Shown: piece by piece, positions 50,783-59,599 of the stretch
Layout: each line of letters begins with the position of its first letter
Numbering within the stretch: position 1 is the stretch's first letter
DNA from: Rhizobium sp. WYCCWR10014
Lineage (GTDB): Bacteria; Pseudomonadota; Alphaproteobacteria; Rhizobiales; Rhizobiaceae
Length of the DNA: 64,000 nucleotides
NCBI RefSeq assembly: GCF_001657485.1
Contig: NZ_LXFU01000050.1
Location: 124,001-188,000 of the forward strand
Direction: 5' to 3'
The notes under the pieces: generated by a model
Database searches by the model: none
The model's input: the letters and a program-made list of their open reading frames with translations, nothing else
What the model was told of the DNA's origin: nothing
Translations under genes and position numbers: made by a program

Positions 50783-53173
50783 TCAGGCGACGGCGCCGGG
50801 AGTGTTCGTCAATAACCCGGCGCTTTCAGCTTTCCGGAAATTATCAAGGTCGCGAAGAGGAACCGGTTTGGAGAAGAAGTAGCCTTGGAGGTCGGTGCAG
50901 CCGAGGGCGGCCAGAAAGTCGCGTTGATATTCGGTTTCGACCCCTTCAGCCGTCGTCGAGATACCGAGGTTGCGGCTGAGCGCGACGATGGCGCCGATGA
51001 TTGCCGCCCCGTTGGCCTTGGTGCCGAGCTGTGAGACGAACGAACGATCGATCTTGATACGGTCGATATCGAAGCGCACCAGATGGCTGAGGCATGAAAA
51101 GCCGGTTCCGAAATCGTCGAGCGAAACCTGAACACCCCGGCTGCGCAGCGACTTCAGCACCGTATAGACATCCGAGTTGTCCTCGATGAGCGAGGACTCG
51201 GTCAGCTCGAGCTCGAGCCGGGACGGCTGCAGGCCGCTCTCCTCAAGCACGCCGAAGACTTCCTCGGCGAAATTTGGTCTTCTCAACTGGGCGGGAGACA
51301 CGTTGACCGCAACGAATGTGCCTTCCGGCCATTTGCAGGCGGCTCTGCAGGCTTCGCGCAAGACCCAGAAACCGAGAGCGTCGATGAGGCCGCCCTCCTC
51401 GGCCACAGGGATGAAGCTGGCAGGCGTCAACAGCCCGCGCTGGCTGTGACGCCAACGCACCAGAGCCTCCGCGCCCGACGCCGCATATCCTGCCTCAGCG
51501 CGATGTACCGTTTGGTAATAGACCTCGAGCGATCCGAAGTCCGGCCTGTTTACAATCGGATCGGATCGCGGACCGTCGGCGGATGAGGCCGTGTCTTTGG
51601 CCAGAACTTCCCGCAATTCGTTCTTGAGAATGTCGCGCGCATTCCGGCCGCCGTCCATGGACGGTGAATAGAGACGCCACTGGCCTCTGCCTCCCATCTT
51701 TGCCTCGTACAGCGCGACGTCGGCGTAGCGCATGATGTCATCGGCATTCCGGCCGGCATCCGGCACGACGGTCACGCCGATCGAACCGCCGACGCGCGCG
51801 ACCGCCTCGCCCCTCAAAAGCGGGAAGGGTTTGCCAAGTTCGGCAACGATCGCTTCGCATATTGCCGGCAAAACGTGGTCATGATCTTTGATGTCCCGGA
51901 GAAGCAGGGCGAATTCGTCCCCTCCGAGCCGGGCAAGCGTGTCGCCCGGACGAAGCAGCGAGCGGATCCGCTCCGCAGCCATCCTGATGAGTTCATCGCC
52001 GGCGGCATGGCCGAACGTGTCGTTCACGGCTTTGAAGCGGTCGAGGTCGAGAAGCGCGACTGCCGAGCGCTCTGTCGAATTCTGCGTCTCGGCCAGGCAC
52101 TCGTCGAACCTCATCGCGAACAAAGCGCGGTTGGGAAGATCGGTCAGCACATCATGCAAGGCAAGCTGCCTTGCATGCAGCTCGCTTCTCTTCAACTCGC
52201 CGAGACTGCTTCGCAGGCGAACCAGCAAGACCGAGAACAGGATCGCGATCATCAAAGCGGCAATCGAAAGCGCCGGCATCAATCGGCCAATCACCCTCGA
52301 ACCCGGAAGATCGGGCTGCCATACGATGAAGCCGATCGGTTCGCCGTTTGCCGTGGCGTCAATCTGGAAGGCAACCTCGTTTTCGTCTGCATCGGCCGTG
52401 CGCGCGAAGCGCGCGCCGTTGAGGCCCTGTTCCCGGCTCAATTCGTCCAGCGCCGCACCATCGATAAACCGCACGACGATCAGGAATTGCCGCATCGGCT
52501 GCTGCTGCCTCTCAGTGGCCTCGTTGATGGCGACGACGCCGACGATCGTCGGCCGACCTTCCAGCCGCATCAGATTGGCCAGCGCCCGGTTGGAGCGGGC
52601 GGCAGTCGCCAGGCGGCTTTCCATCGAGGACGGTGTTCGCTCGTTGGAAACCGTGCCCTGTCTCACTCCAAGCCGGGCATCCTGAAGGAGAGGCAAGAAG
52701 AGAGGCTTCATCCAGCGATAACGCTTTTCGGTTTGGGCGTCCGCCAGCATGAGCAGTTGCGCCTTATCGTCGACGACAAAGGCCTGATCGTAGCCGAAGG
52801 CGGACATTGCGGTCTGGCTGATCGCACTGCCGGCCGCCGCCGTCAGAACGGCATCGAGGCTGGAGGAGCCTCCGGTCGAGCGGGCGGCCGGATAAACACG
52901 TGTAAGGTAGCCGTTGCCGAACTGGCCGATAACATGGGCGACTTGATCGACCTGTTCCCGCAGGCGGGCATTCACAAGCTGGCGCTGTCGATCAAGGGCT
53001 GCAGCGTCGCTCTCGGTTCCTGCCCAGAGCGCCGAAAGCACGACAAGTCCGATCGCTCCAAGCCCGCTGACGGCAATAAGAAACAGAATTCTTCCCGAAG
53101 CGATCCAGGATTGCTGAAACGTGTTGGAGCTGGAAGGAAGAACGATGTGCAAGCGTAGACCCCTGAACACCAC
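50783..53173 (-). CDS. Membrane-bound GGDEF-EAL cyclic-di-GMP protein with CHASE4-like sensor
   Basis: 796 residues. A transmembrane segment at about 27-50 and another at about 298-320 enclose a periplasmic sensor of CHASE4 type (AFGYDQAFVVDDKAQLLM and ESRLATAARSNRALA). The GGDEF domain is intact (RLGGDEF, 415-421), with an inhibitory RxxD site at 408-411. The EAL domain has AEALVRWRH (EAL 569-571), LELTESSLIE, DDFGTGFS and KIDRSFV, so cyclic-di-GMP synthesis and breakdown both look possible. The first codon is a GTG without a ribosome site; a TTG at 53152 preceded by AGGGG may be the real start. It is divergent from a binding-protein gene. Confidence 0.93.
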   Translation of the reverse strand: MVFRGLRLHIVLPSSSNTFQQSWIASGRILFLIAVSGLGAIGLVVLSALWAGTESDAAALDRQRQLVNARLREQVDQVAHVIGQFGNGYLTRVYPAARSTGGSSSLDAVLTAAAGSAISQTAMSAFGYDQAFVVDDKAQLLMLADAQTEKRYRWMKPLFLPLLQDARLGVRQGTVSNERTPSSMESRLATAARSNRALANLMRLEGRPTIVGVVAINEATERQQQPMRQFLIVVRFIDGAALDELSREQGLNGARFARTADADENEVAFQIDATANGEPIGFIVWQPDLPGSRVIGRLMPALSIAALMIAILFSVLLVRLRSSLGELKRSELHARQLALHDVLTDLPNRALFAMRFDECLAETQNSTERSAVALLDLDRFKAVNDTFGHAAGDELIRMAAERIRSLLRPGDTLARLGGDEFALLLRDIKDHDHVLPAICEAIVAELGKPFPLLRGEAVARVGGSIGVTVVPDAGRNADDIMRYADVALYEAKMGGRGQWRLYSPSMDGGRNARDILKNELREVLAKDTASSADGPRSDPIVNRPDFGSLEVYYQTVHRAEAGYAASGAEALVRWRHSQRGLLTPASFIPVAEEGGLIDALGFWVLREACRAACKWPEGTFVAVNVSPAQLRRPNFAEEVFGVLEESGLQPSRLELELTESSLIEDNSDVYTVLKSLRSRGVQVSLDDFGTGFSCLSHLVRFDIDRIKIDRSFVSQLGTKANGAAIIGAIVALSRNLGISTTAEGVETEYQRDFLAALGCTDLQGYFFSKPVPLRDLDNFRKAESAGLLTNTPGAVA

Positions 53174-53278
53174 GACGCGGGCGCATTCGTCGACGCTAAC
53201 AAAGAAGCGTTCACGTAGAATTAAAAGCTGTGACCCACTATGGCGCGAGATCGACTATGCCCTAAGGAGCTCCCGACG

Positions 53279-54082
53279 ATGTTGCGCATATCCATTCAGA
53301 CTATATTGCGCGGAGCGCTGATGGCGGGCGGGATCGGTCTCTTTTTGGCGGCCTCGCCGCTCGAGGTGGCTGCGCAGGATCGCACACCGATGAGAATTGC
53401 CGTCGAAGGTGCGTTTCCGCCCTTCAACTATCTCGATGCAAACAACAAGCTTCAGGGCTTCGACATCGATATTGCCAATGCACTGTGCGAGGTCGGCAAA
53501 TTCGAATGCCAGTTCATCATCGAGAAGTGGGACGACATCATCCCCGATCTCGTTGCCGACAAGTACGACGCGATCATCTCATCGATGTCGATGAGCCTTG
53601 AGCGGCGTCAAAAGGTTGCCTTCACTGAAAAATACTACAACAGCCCGTCGGTGTTCATCGCCCGGAAGGATTCGTCGATCAGCGATGTCAGCCCCGCCGC
53701 CCTCAGCGACAAAATTCTTGGGGTGACGTCATCAACAGCGCAGGAATCCTATGCCAACCATCTTTATCCGGAAATGAAGAAGACGGTTTTTCGGTCTTCG
53801 CCCGAATTGTACAAGGGACTGGCGGAGGGGAGCGTCGACATTATCCTCGAAGATAAACTCGCCATCTACGACTGGATTGCCAACACCAAGGCCGGAAGCT
53901 GCTGCGAGTTCAAGGGGCCGGATCTGGTCGACATCACATATTTTGGCGAAGGCGCCGGTATAGCGCTGCGCCTGGATGACAAGGAGCGTCTGACGCGCCT
54001 GAACGAAGCCCTGAAGAGCATCAAGGCGGATGGGACCTACGACATGATCAACGCAAAATACTTCCCGTTCAGCATCCAGTAG
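53279..54082 (+). CDS. Amino acid-type ABC substrate-binding protein (orphan)
   Basis: 267-residue SBP_bac_3 protein of the lysine/arginine/ornithine-like group. A signal peptide runs to about residue 33 (LAASPLEVAAQD). The mature part has IAVEGAFPPFNYLDANNKLQ, GFDIDIANALCE, SSMSMSLERRQKVAFTEKYY and VDIILEDKLAIYDWI. AAGGAG lies nine bases before the ATG. No permease or ATPase gene is adjacent, so it must work with components encoded elsewhere, or as a sensor partner; the divergent GGDEF-EAL gene is a possible functional neighbour. Confidence 0.9.
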   Translation: MLRISIQTILRGALMAGGIGLFLAASPLEVAAQDRTPMRIAVEGAFPPFNYLDANNKLQGFDIDIANALCEVGKFECQFIIEKWDDIIPDLVADKYDAIISSMSMSLERRQKVAFTEKYYNSPSVFIARKDSSISDVSPAALSDKILGVTSSTAQESYANHLYPEMKKTVFRSSPELYKGLAEGSVDIILEDKLAIYDWIANTKAGSCCEFKGPDLVDITYFGEGAGIALRLDDKERLTRLNEALKSIKADGTYDMINAKYFPFSIQ

Positions 54083-54155
54083 TTCGCCGGCCAATTTTCG
54101 AGAATGCGGAATGGCCGGGTTTTCGCCCGGCCATTCTATCAAGTCCTGTCTTACG

Positions 54156-54199
54156 CAATCCCAGACGCAAAACCGCTGCGCACTTTTGCTGGAATTGCT
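54156..54199. repeat. Second rhizobial-type intergenic palindrome
   Basis: Outer arms GCAATCCCA (54156-54164) and TGGAATTGC (54191-54199) match at 8 of 9 positions, and inner arms GCAAAA (54168-54173) and TTTTGC (54185-54190) are perfect. The core GCAAAACCGCTGCGCACTTTTGC is related to the element at 50074-50116 through its AAAACCGC-GC-TTTTGC pattern. It lies between the convergent ends of the binding-protein and formaldehyde dehydrogenase genes. Confidence 0.6.
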
Positions 54200-54212
54200 C
54201 TAGGTCGCATCG

Positions 54213-55403
54213 CTATGCGGCTTTCGCCACCTCTCCATGCGGATCGAGGACATATTTCGTCGCCGCTCCCTGGTCGAAGCTCTCATATCCATTGGCGGCA
54301 TCGTCGAGCGGGATGACCTTGGCGTTGACGATATCGGCAATTGGCAGTCGGTCGTGGAGGATCGCCTGCATGAGCTGACGATTATATTTGATCACCGGAG
54401 TCTGGCCGGTGTGGAAGGACTGCGCCTTGGCCCATCCGAGGCCGAAGCGGAGCGACAGATTGCCGTGTTTGGCGGCGCTGTCGACGGCGCCCGGATCCTC
54501 GGTAACGTAGAGGCCGGGAATGCCGATCGAACCCGCGGCACGGGTAATCTCCATCATCTGATTGAGCACGATCGCCGGCTGTTCGCCGCCCGAGTGGCCG
54601 CGTGCCTCGAAGCCGACTGCATCGATGGCGCTGTCCACTTCGTTGGTGCCGACGACCTGCGCGATCATGTCGCCAAGACGGTCACTTTTTGATAGGTCGA
54701 TCGGTTCGAAACCGACCTTCGCCGCATGCGCCAGACGGTCCTTGTTGAAATCACCGATCATCACGACAGCAGCGCCAAGAATGCGAGCCGAAGCCGCCGC
54801 CGCAAGGCCGACAGGGCCGGCGCCTGCCACGTAGACGGTCGAGCCGACGCCAACGCCTGCCCGCACTGCGCCATGGAAGCCGGTGGGCAGAATGTCGGAG
54901 AGCATGGTGAGGTCGCGGATCTTCGCCATTGCCCTATCCCGATCGGGGATTTTCAGCAGGTTGAAATCTGCGTAGGGAATGGTGACGTAGCGCGCCTGTC
55001 CGCCGATCCAGCCGCCCATGTCGACGTAACCGTAAGCACCGCCGGCGCGGGCCGGGTTTACCGTCAGGCAGACACCGGTATCCTGAGACTTGCAGCAGCG
55101 GCAACGGCCGCAGGCGACATTGAAAGGCACCGAGACGATATCGCCGATGTCGAGCATCTCGACATCGATGCCTTTCTCGATGATCTCTCCGGTGATTTCA
55201 TGACCGAGGACCAGGCCCGGCATCGCCGTCGTGCGGCCGCGGACCATGTGTTGATCGGAGCCGCAGATATTGGTCGATATCACCTTCAGGATGACGCCGT
55301 GTTCGATGCGGCGGCCGTCGGGCGCTTCCAGCTTCGGATCGTCAATGTCGCGCACTTCGACCTTGCCAGGACGGAGATAGACGACGCCTCTATTTTTGCT
55401 CAT
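54213..55403 (-). CDS. fdhA: Glutathione-independent formaldehyde dehydrogenase
   Basis: 396-residue zinc medium-chain dehydrogenase closely following Pseudomonas putida formaldehyde dehydrogenase, which oxidises formaldehyde to formate with tightly bound NAD. The catalytic zinc ligands include Cys47 (NICGSDQHM) and His68 (LGHEITGE). The structural zinc Cys set is 98, 101, 104 and 112 (ACGRCRCC, GVC). The cofactor site is VYVAGAGPVGLAAAASARIL, and NPARAGGAYGYVDMGGW is typical. GGGAGG precedes the ATG at 55403. Formaldehyde is a product of oxidative N-demethylation, so this gene could serve the Rieske system or carnitine/betaine catabolism, though it is not linked to either in an operon. Confidence 0.92.
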   Translation of the reverse strand: MSKNRGVVYLRPGKVEVRDIDDPKLEAPDGRRIEHGVILKVISTNICGSDQHMVRGRTTAMPGLVLGHEITGEIIEKGIDVEMLDIGDIVSVPFNVACGRCRCCKSQDTGVCLTVNPARAGGAYGYVDMGGWIGGQARYVTIPYADFNLLKIPDRDRAMAKIRDLTMLSDILPTGFHGAVRAGVGVGSTVYVAGAGPVGLAAAASARILGAAVVMIGDFNKDRLAHAAKVGFEPIDLSKSDRLGDMIAQVVGTNEVDSAIDAVGFEARGHSGGEQPAIVLNQMMEITRAAGSIGIPGLYVTEDPGAVDSAAKHGNLSLRFGLGWAKAQSFHTGQTPVIKYNRQLMQAILHDRLPIADIVNAKVIPLDDAANGYESFDQGAATKYVLDPHGEVAKAA

Positions 55404-55722
55404 GGATTCCTCCCACTTGTTTGAATGCCTCGATCTGCAACCGATGCAGTCGATGGCAACCTTCCCTCCGGACTGCCTCCTCCGCAGCCCGGTGTCCACA
55501 ACACAGGATATCGGTTCATTTCGCCAGTTTGCGAGATAGCGCCTTGAACACCACAAACAAACCATGCCTGACGGAAAACAGCGATCAAGAAAGCGACATG
55601 GGCGCAACCCAAAGGCGACAGTCGGCAAAGTCGCAATAGCGCTGCGTAGCGGAAATAATTGATCCCGCGAATACGGCGGTTTTCCGGATCGTCCGGGAAG
55701 ATTTGATCGCCGCCTAAAAGCT
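55404..55722. other. 319-base spacer
   Basis: Between the start of fdhA (55403) and the end of the exporter gene (55723), both on the minus strand. I see no gene. Small dyads occur at 55684-55696 (CCGGA-TCG-TCCGG) and 55713-55727 (CCTAAA-AGC-TTTAGG), the latter overlapping the exporter stop; either could help end the exporter transcript. The rest presumably contains the fdhA promoter, which I could not define. Confidence 0.4.
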
Positions 55723-56628
55723 TTAGGTGCGATGCGGTCGCCGGCTGCGGTTGACGTCGATGGCCGTGTGCCAGAGCACGGCGCCAAGGATGATCGCGCC
55801 GCCGAAAAAGGTGGCGACGGGCGGTTCTTCGGAAAACAGCAGCCAGACCCAGAACGGCGTGAGCACGATTTCCATCGTGCCGATCAGTGCCGCCTCCGCC
55901 GGCGGCATCCGCTTCGCCCCGGCAAGGAAGAGCACCAGCGCCAGGGAGAAATTGGTCGCGCCGAAAGCGGCGAGGACGATCCAGTTGTGCAGGTCAAGCG
56001 AACCGACCGAACCGAAAGGGGCAAAGATGGCCAGCGTCAGGAAGGCGCTAACGACGGTCGGAGGCAGGCTCGGCACGTCGGGATTGATGCGCGGAATGAT
56101 GATGACGAGCGCGAAGGACGCCGTCATGCCGAGCGCCAGCAGGTCGCCCCAACCGGTCCCGCCGCCGATCGACGAGGCGACGATCACGGCAACGCCGAAG
56201 AGCGAGATGCCGCCGGCAATCAGCGTCCGCTTGGAGACCCTCTCCCTGAGGATGAGCCAGCCGAGCAACGCTGCGATAAAGGGCGCGGTCGCATAGATCA
56301 TGGTCACATTGGCGACGGTGGTCATATAGAGCGCCCCGATGAAGCATACCTGACTGAAGGTCTGGCATGCGATCATCGCAAGACCGGACGGATGGAAGAC
56401 GGATCGCCATTGCTGCCGTGAGATGCCCCCTTCGAGGAAAAAGCAGGGGATCAGCAGAAACAGGCCGCCGAACAACGACCGCCAAGCGATCGCCGTCCAT
56501 ACGTCAGTCGTCAGGAGTCGCGAATAGACGCCGCTCGCGCTCCAGGCAAGCGTCGCGGCAATGATGAGAAGCACACCCTTCTCGTGCTCGCTGCCTGCGA
56601 GGCGTCTGGCCGGATTTTCAATTGTCAC
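55723..56628 (-). CDS. DMT-superfamily transporter (EamA type)
   Basis: 301-residue membrane protein with ten hydrophobic segments in two EamA repeats: LLIIAATLAWSASGVYSRLL at the start, MIYATAPFIAALLGWLILRE closing the first repeat and EAALIGTMEIVLTPFWVWLL then FSEEPPVATFFGGAIILGAV closing the second. Usually these export amino acids or metabolites. It begins at a GTG and is divergent from a LysR gene 112 bases away, the usual set-up for a LysR-controlled exporter. Confidence 0.9.
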   Translation of the reverse strand: MTIENPARRLAGSEHEKGVLLIIAATLAWSASGVYSRLLTTDVWTAIAWRSLFGGLFLLIPCFFLEGGISRQQWRSVFHPSGLAMIACQTFSQVCFIGALYMTTVANVTMIYATAPFIAALLGWLILRERVSKRTLIAGGISLFGVAVIVASSIGGGTGWGDLLALGMTASFALVIIIPRINPDVPSLPPTVVSAFLTLAIFAPFGSVGSLDLHNWIVLAAFGATNFSLALVLFLAGAKRMPPAEAALIGTMEIVLTPFWVWLLFSEEPPVATFFGGAIILGAVLWHTAIDVNRSRRPHRT

Positions 56629-56740
56629 GCAGATATTCTCAAAGAAGGAAGTCGAACGCGGCTCATTTGTGCGTCAAGAATTGACATCAGACAAACGAAT
56701 AGTAGAGATAGCTGTCATCGATTTTTTCTATGGCTAGCAC

Positions 56741-57616
56741 ATGCACGAACCGATTGAGAGCGACCTGCTCAGAACCTTCCTGGTCGTTGTCGAGACCTCC
56801 AATTTCTCTGCGGCTGCCCAGCGCATCGGGCGGACGCAATCGGCCGTCAGCAGCCAGATCAAGAGGCTCGAGGAGACGATCGGCGAAACGCTTTTCGAGC
56901 GGGGCGCCCGCGGCGTGCTGCTCACGCGCCCAGGCATACAGCTCGTGCCCTACGCCCGCCGGATCATCGATCTGTTGAGCGAGGCCGCCGCGACGATCCG
57001 CAGCAAGCCGCTGGATGGACCGGTGCGCATCGGAATTCCCGAGGAATACAGCCAGACGGTGCTGCCGGCAGCCCTTGCGGCTTTCGCCGTACGCCACCCG
57101 GCCGTCGAGGTCACCGTGTCCTGCGACTATACCGTCCGCAACCTCGCCGCCCTCGAGCGGGACGAACTCGATCTGGCCGTCGTGTTCGACTGGAGCGATG
57201 AGACCAAAGGCGAGGTCATCTGCATCGATCCGACAGTCTGGGTCACGTCGATGGTCCATCGGTTGCACGACATCGATCCCCTGCCGATAGCGACCTATCG
57301 CAACTCCGCGTGGTCACGCGATTATGCGCTCCGGTCGCTGGAGCAGATCGGCCGCAACTACCGGATCGCATTCATCGCCGATACAGGCTCTGGGCTGAAG
57401 AATGCCGTGATCGCAGGCCTTGCCGTCACCACGCTGTGCCGCAGCAACATCCCGCCCGGCTGCCGGGAACTGACTGCCGAAGACGGTTTTCCGCCGGTCG
57501 ATTCCTCGAAGGTCGTGCTCCGCCGGAGCACTTACCGTTGCAGCGAGGCCGTTCGGGAACTGGCCGAAATGATACGGGACGCATTCCAGCCTATGCCGGC
57601 GCTTCCGATGGTGTGA
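56741..57616 (+). CDS. LysR-family transcriptional regulator
   Basis: 291-residue regulator with the HTH LRTFLVVVETSNFSAAAQRI followed by GRTQSAVSSQIKRLEETIG, then a substrate-binding domain (GPVRIGIPEEYSQTVLPAAL, VAGLAVTTL-like strand IAGLAVTTLCRSNIPPGCRE). It is divergent from the EamA exporter and likely controls it. Its last 26 bases overlap the end of the GlxA-type regulator gene on the opposite strand. Confidence 0.92.
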   Translation: MHEPIESDLLRTFLVVVETSNFSAAAQRIGRTQSAVSSQIKRLEETIGETLFERGARGVLLTRPGIQLVPYARRIIDLLSEAAATIRSKPLDGPVRIGIPEEYSQTVLPAALAAFAVRHPAVEVTVSCDYTVRNLAALERDELDLAVVFDWSDETKGEVICIDPTVWVTSMVHRLHDIDPLPIATYRNSAWSRDYALRSLEQIGRNYRIAFIADTGSGLKNAVIAGLAVTTLCRSNIPPGCRELTAEDGFPPVDSSKVVLRRSTYRCSEAVRELAEMIRDAFQPMPALPMV

Positions 57617-58583
57617 TGCGGCGCCGCAAGCGGCGCCGGGTCTCCGACGGGCTTTCGGAAAAACTCGCCCGGTAGCTTCTCGCAAAGGCCGAGGCCGAGT
57701 TGAAGCCGGTTGCCGCCGCAATGTCGGCAAAGGAGGCCGTCGTCTCGATCACCTTGCGGCGGGCCGCATTCAATCGCAGGGCGAGATAATGCACATGCGG
57801 GGGCGCGCCGATACTGTGCTGGAAGAGATCCTGCAGATGTCGGGCACTGATGCCCACCCGGCGGGCGAGCCGCGTGAGGATCAGAGGTTGCTCGATATGC
57901 TCCTCCATCAGCCGCACCGCCTGCGCGACACGAGGATCGTGCATGCGTAACCCAGCCGAGGCTGCGGAAAGCTGCTCGTCCGCATGGAAGGAGGGCTGCT
58001 CGTAACGGAACAGCCGGCTGACCTCGAGCGCCAGCGAATAACCCTGCCTTCGTCGGATCACCTCCAGCATCAGATCCACGGTTGGAAGCGAACCTGATGT
58101 CGTCAGCCGCTTGGCGTCGATGACGAAGCGATCCTTGACGGCCCGCACCTCCGGATAGGCCAGCGCGAAATCCTCGTAGTCCTCCCAGTGGACGGTCGCC
58201 GGCAGCCCGTTGAGCAGGCTCGCCTCCGCCAGTAGCCAGGTGCCGGATTCGATGCCGGCAATCATCGTGCGGTAGCGGGCGGCCTGGGAGAGCTGCATCT
58301 TGAGCGCCGGCGTCGCACTGCGGCGCCAGTTGTAACTGGCAAGCACGAACAGCGGCGTATCCTCGGTGGTCGCCTTGAAAGCGCCTTGGGCGGGCACGGC
58401 GATATTGCTGGTGGTCGGGACCGGTGCTCCGTCCGGCGTGAGCAGCCGCCAGCGATAGAGCTCGCTGCCTGAAATGCGGTTGGCGCCGCGCAGCGGCTCG
58501 ATAACCGAGGCGATCAGGATCAGGTTCGCGTCCGGCAGGACGAGGAGGTCGATATCGAGCCGTTCCGTCGATCGCTGCAGCAA
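57591..58583 (-). CDS. GlxA/CdhR-type AraC-family regulator
   Basis: 330-residue activator. The N-terminal DJ-1/PfpI-like domain (LPDANLILIASVIEPLRGAN and AGIESGTWLLAEASLLNG, the Cys of the elbow replaced by Ser) precedes an AraC HTH (LARRVGISARHLQDLFQHSI and FADIAAATGFNSASAFARSY). The family includes CdhR and GbdR, the carnitine and glycine betaine regulators. It is divergent from the carnitine genes starting at 58690 and is their likely activator. The start is uncertain: TTG 58583 has GGGAGG at good spacing, GTG 58589 overlaps that site, and longer in-frame starts exist. Confidence 0.87.
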   Translation of the reverse strand: MLQRSTERLDIDLLVLPDANLILIASVIEPLRGANRISGSELYRWRLLTPDGAPVPTTSNIAVPAQGAFKATTEDTPLFVLASYNWRRSATPALKMQLSQAARYRTMIAGIESGTWLLAEASLLNGLPATVHWEDYEDFALAYPEVRAVKDRFVIDAKRLTTSGSLPTVDLMLEVIRRRQGYSLALEVSRLFRYEQPSFHADEQLSAASAGLRMHDPRVAQAVRLMEEHIEQPLILTRLARRVGISARHLQDLFQHSIGAPPHVHYLALRLNAARRKVIETTASFADIAAATGFNSASAFARSYRASFSESPSETRRRLRRRITPSEAPA

Positions 58584-58689
58584 GGTCACCTCCCTCGAGT
58601 TCCGATAATGTATCGATTGCTTCCGAAAATGCAACGCATCGCTATGCATCCTGTCGCGTAATGCGGACAAGACGAGGGAGAACAAAAAC

Positions 58690-59592
58690 ATGCCTCTTGC
58701 GATGAACCGCGATGTTTTCATCACCTGCGCCGTCACCGGCGCCGGCGATACGGTTTCCAAATCCAGCCACGTGCCGATCACTCCCAAGCAGATCGCCGAG
58801 TCCGCCATCGATGCGGCAAAGGCCGGTGCTGCGGTCGTTCACTGCCATGTCCGCGATCCAGAAACGGGTGCTGCCAGCCGCCGCAACGATCTCTACACGG
58901 AAGTCACCGACCGCATCCGCTCGGCGGATGTCGACGTCGTCCTCAATCTCACCGCCGGCATGGGCGGGGACCTGATCTTCGGGGATGTCGAAAGCCCCCT
59001 TCCCCTCAATCCCAAGGGCACGGATATGGCCGGCGCCACCGAGCGCGTCAGCCACGTCGCCGAGTGCCTGCCGGAGATCTGCACGCTCGACTGCGGCACG
59101 ATGAACTTCAATCTCGGCGACTATGTCATGACAAACACGCCGGCCATGCTGCGGGCCATGGCGAAGAAGATGACGGATCTCGGCGTGCGCCCGGAGATCG
59201 AGGCCTTCGACACCGGCCATCTCTGGTTTGCCAAGCAGCTTGCCGAGGAAGGCCTGATCGAAGACCCGGTGCTGATCCAGCTCTGCATGGGCATCCCATG
59301 GGGCGCGCCCGACGATCTCAACACCTTCATGGCGATGGTCAACAACGTGCCTCAGAGTTGGACCTTCTCGGCCTTTTCGATCGGCCGCAACGCCATGGCC
59401 TATCCGGCGGCCGCGGTTCTCGCCGGCGGCAACGTGCGCGTCGGCCTGGAGGACAACCTGTTCGTCGGCAAGGGCCAGCTCGCCACCAATGCTGAGCTCG
59501 TCGAAAAGGCCGTGCAGGTGGTCGAGGGCATGGGCGCCCGGATCATCGGCCCGGAAGACGTTCGCAAGAAACTCAAACTGACCAAGCGCTGA
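58690..59592 (+). CDS. Beta-keto acid cleavage enzyme (BKACE), 3-dehydrocarnitine type
   Basis: 300-residue DUF849/BKACE TIM-barrel protein. The zinc motif is VVHCHVRDPETG (His51, His53), followed by NLTAGMGGD, a later E in EIEAFDTGHL and FSIGRNAMAYPAAAVLAGGN. Enzymes of this family condense a beta-keto acid with acetyl-CoA and release acetoacetate. In carnitine degradation the keto acid is 3-dehydrocarnitine and the products are betainyl-CoA and acetoacetate. The adjacent carnitine dehydrogenase-thioesterase gene, 7 bases downstream, supports this assignment. GAGGGAG precedes the ATG. Confidence 0.9.
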   Translation: MPLAMNRDVFITCAVTGAGDTVSKSSHVPITPKQIAESAIDAAKAGAAVVHCHVRDPETGAASRRNDLYTEVTDRIRSADVDVVLNLTAGMGGDLIFGDVESPLPLNPKGTDMAGATERVSHVAECLPEICTLDCGTMNFNLGDYVMTNTPAMLRAMAKKMTDLGVRPEIEAFDTGHLWFAKQLAEEGLIEDPVLIQLCMGIPWGAPDDLNTFMAMVNNVPQSWTFSAFSIGRNAMAYPAAAVLAGGNVRVGLEDNLFVGKGQLATNAELVEKAVQVVEGMGARIIGPEDVRKKLKLTKR

Positions 59593-59599
59593 GGACGGC

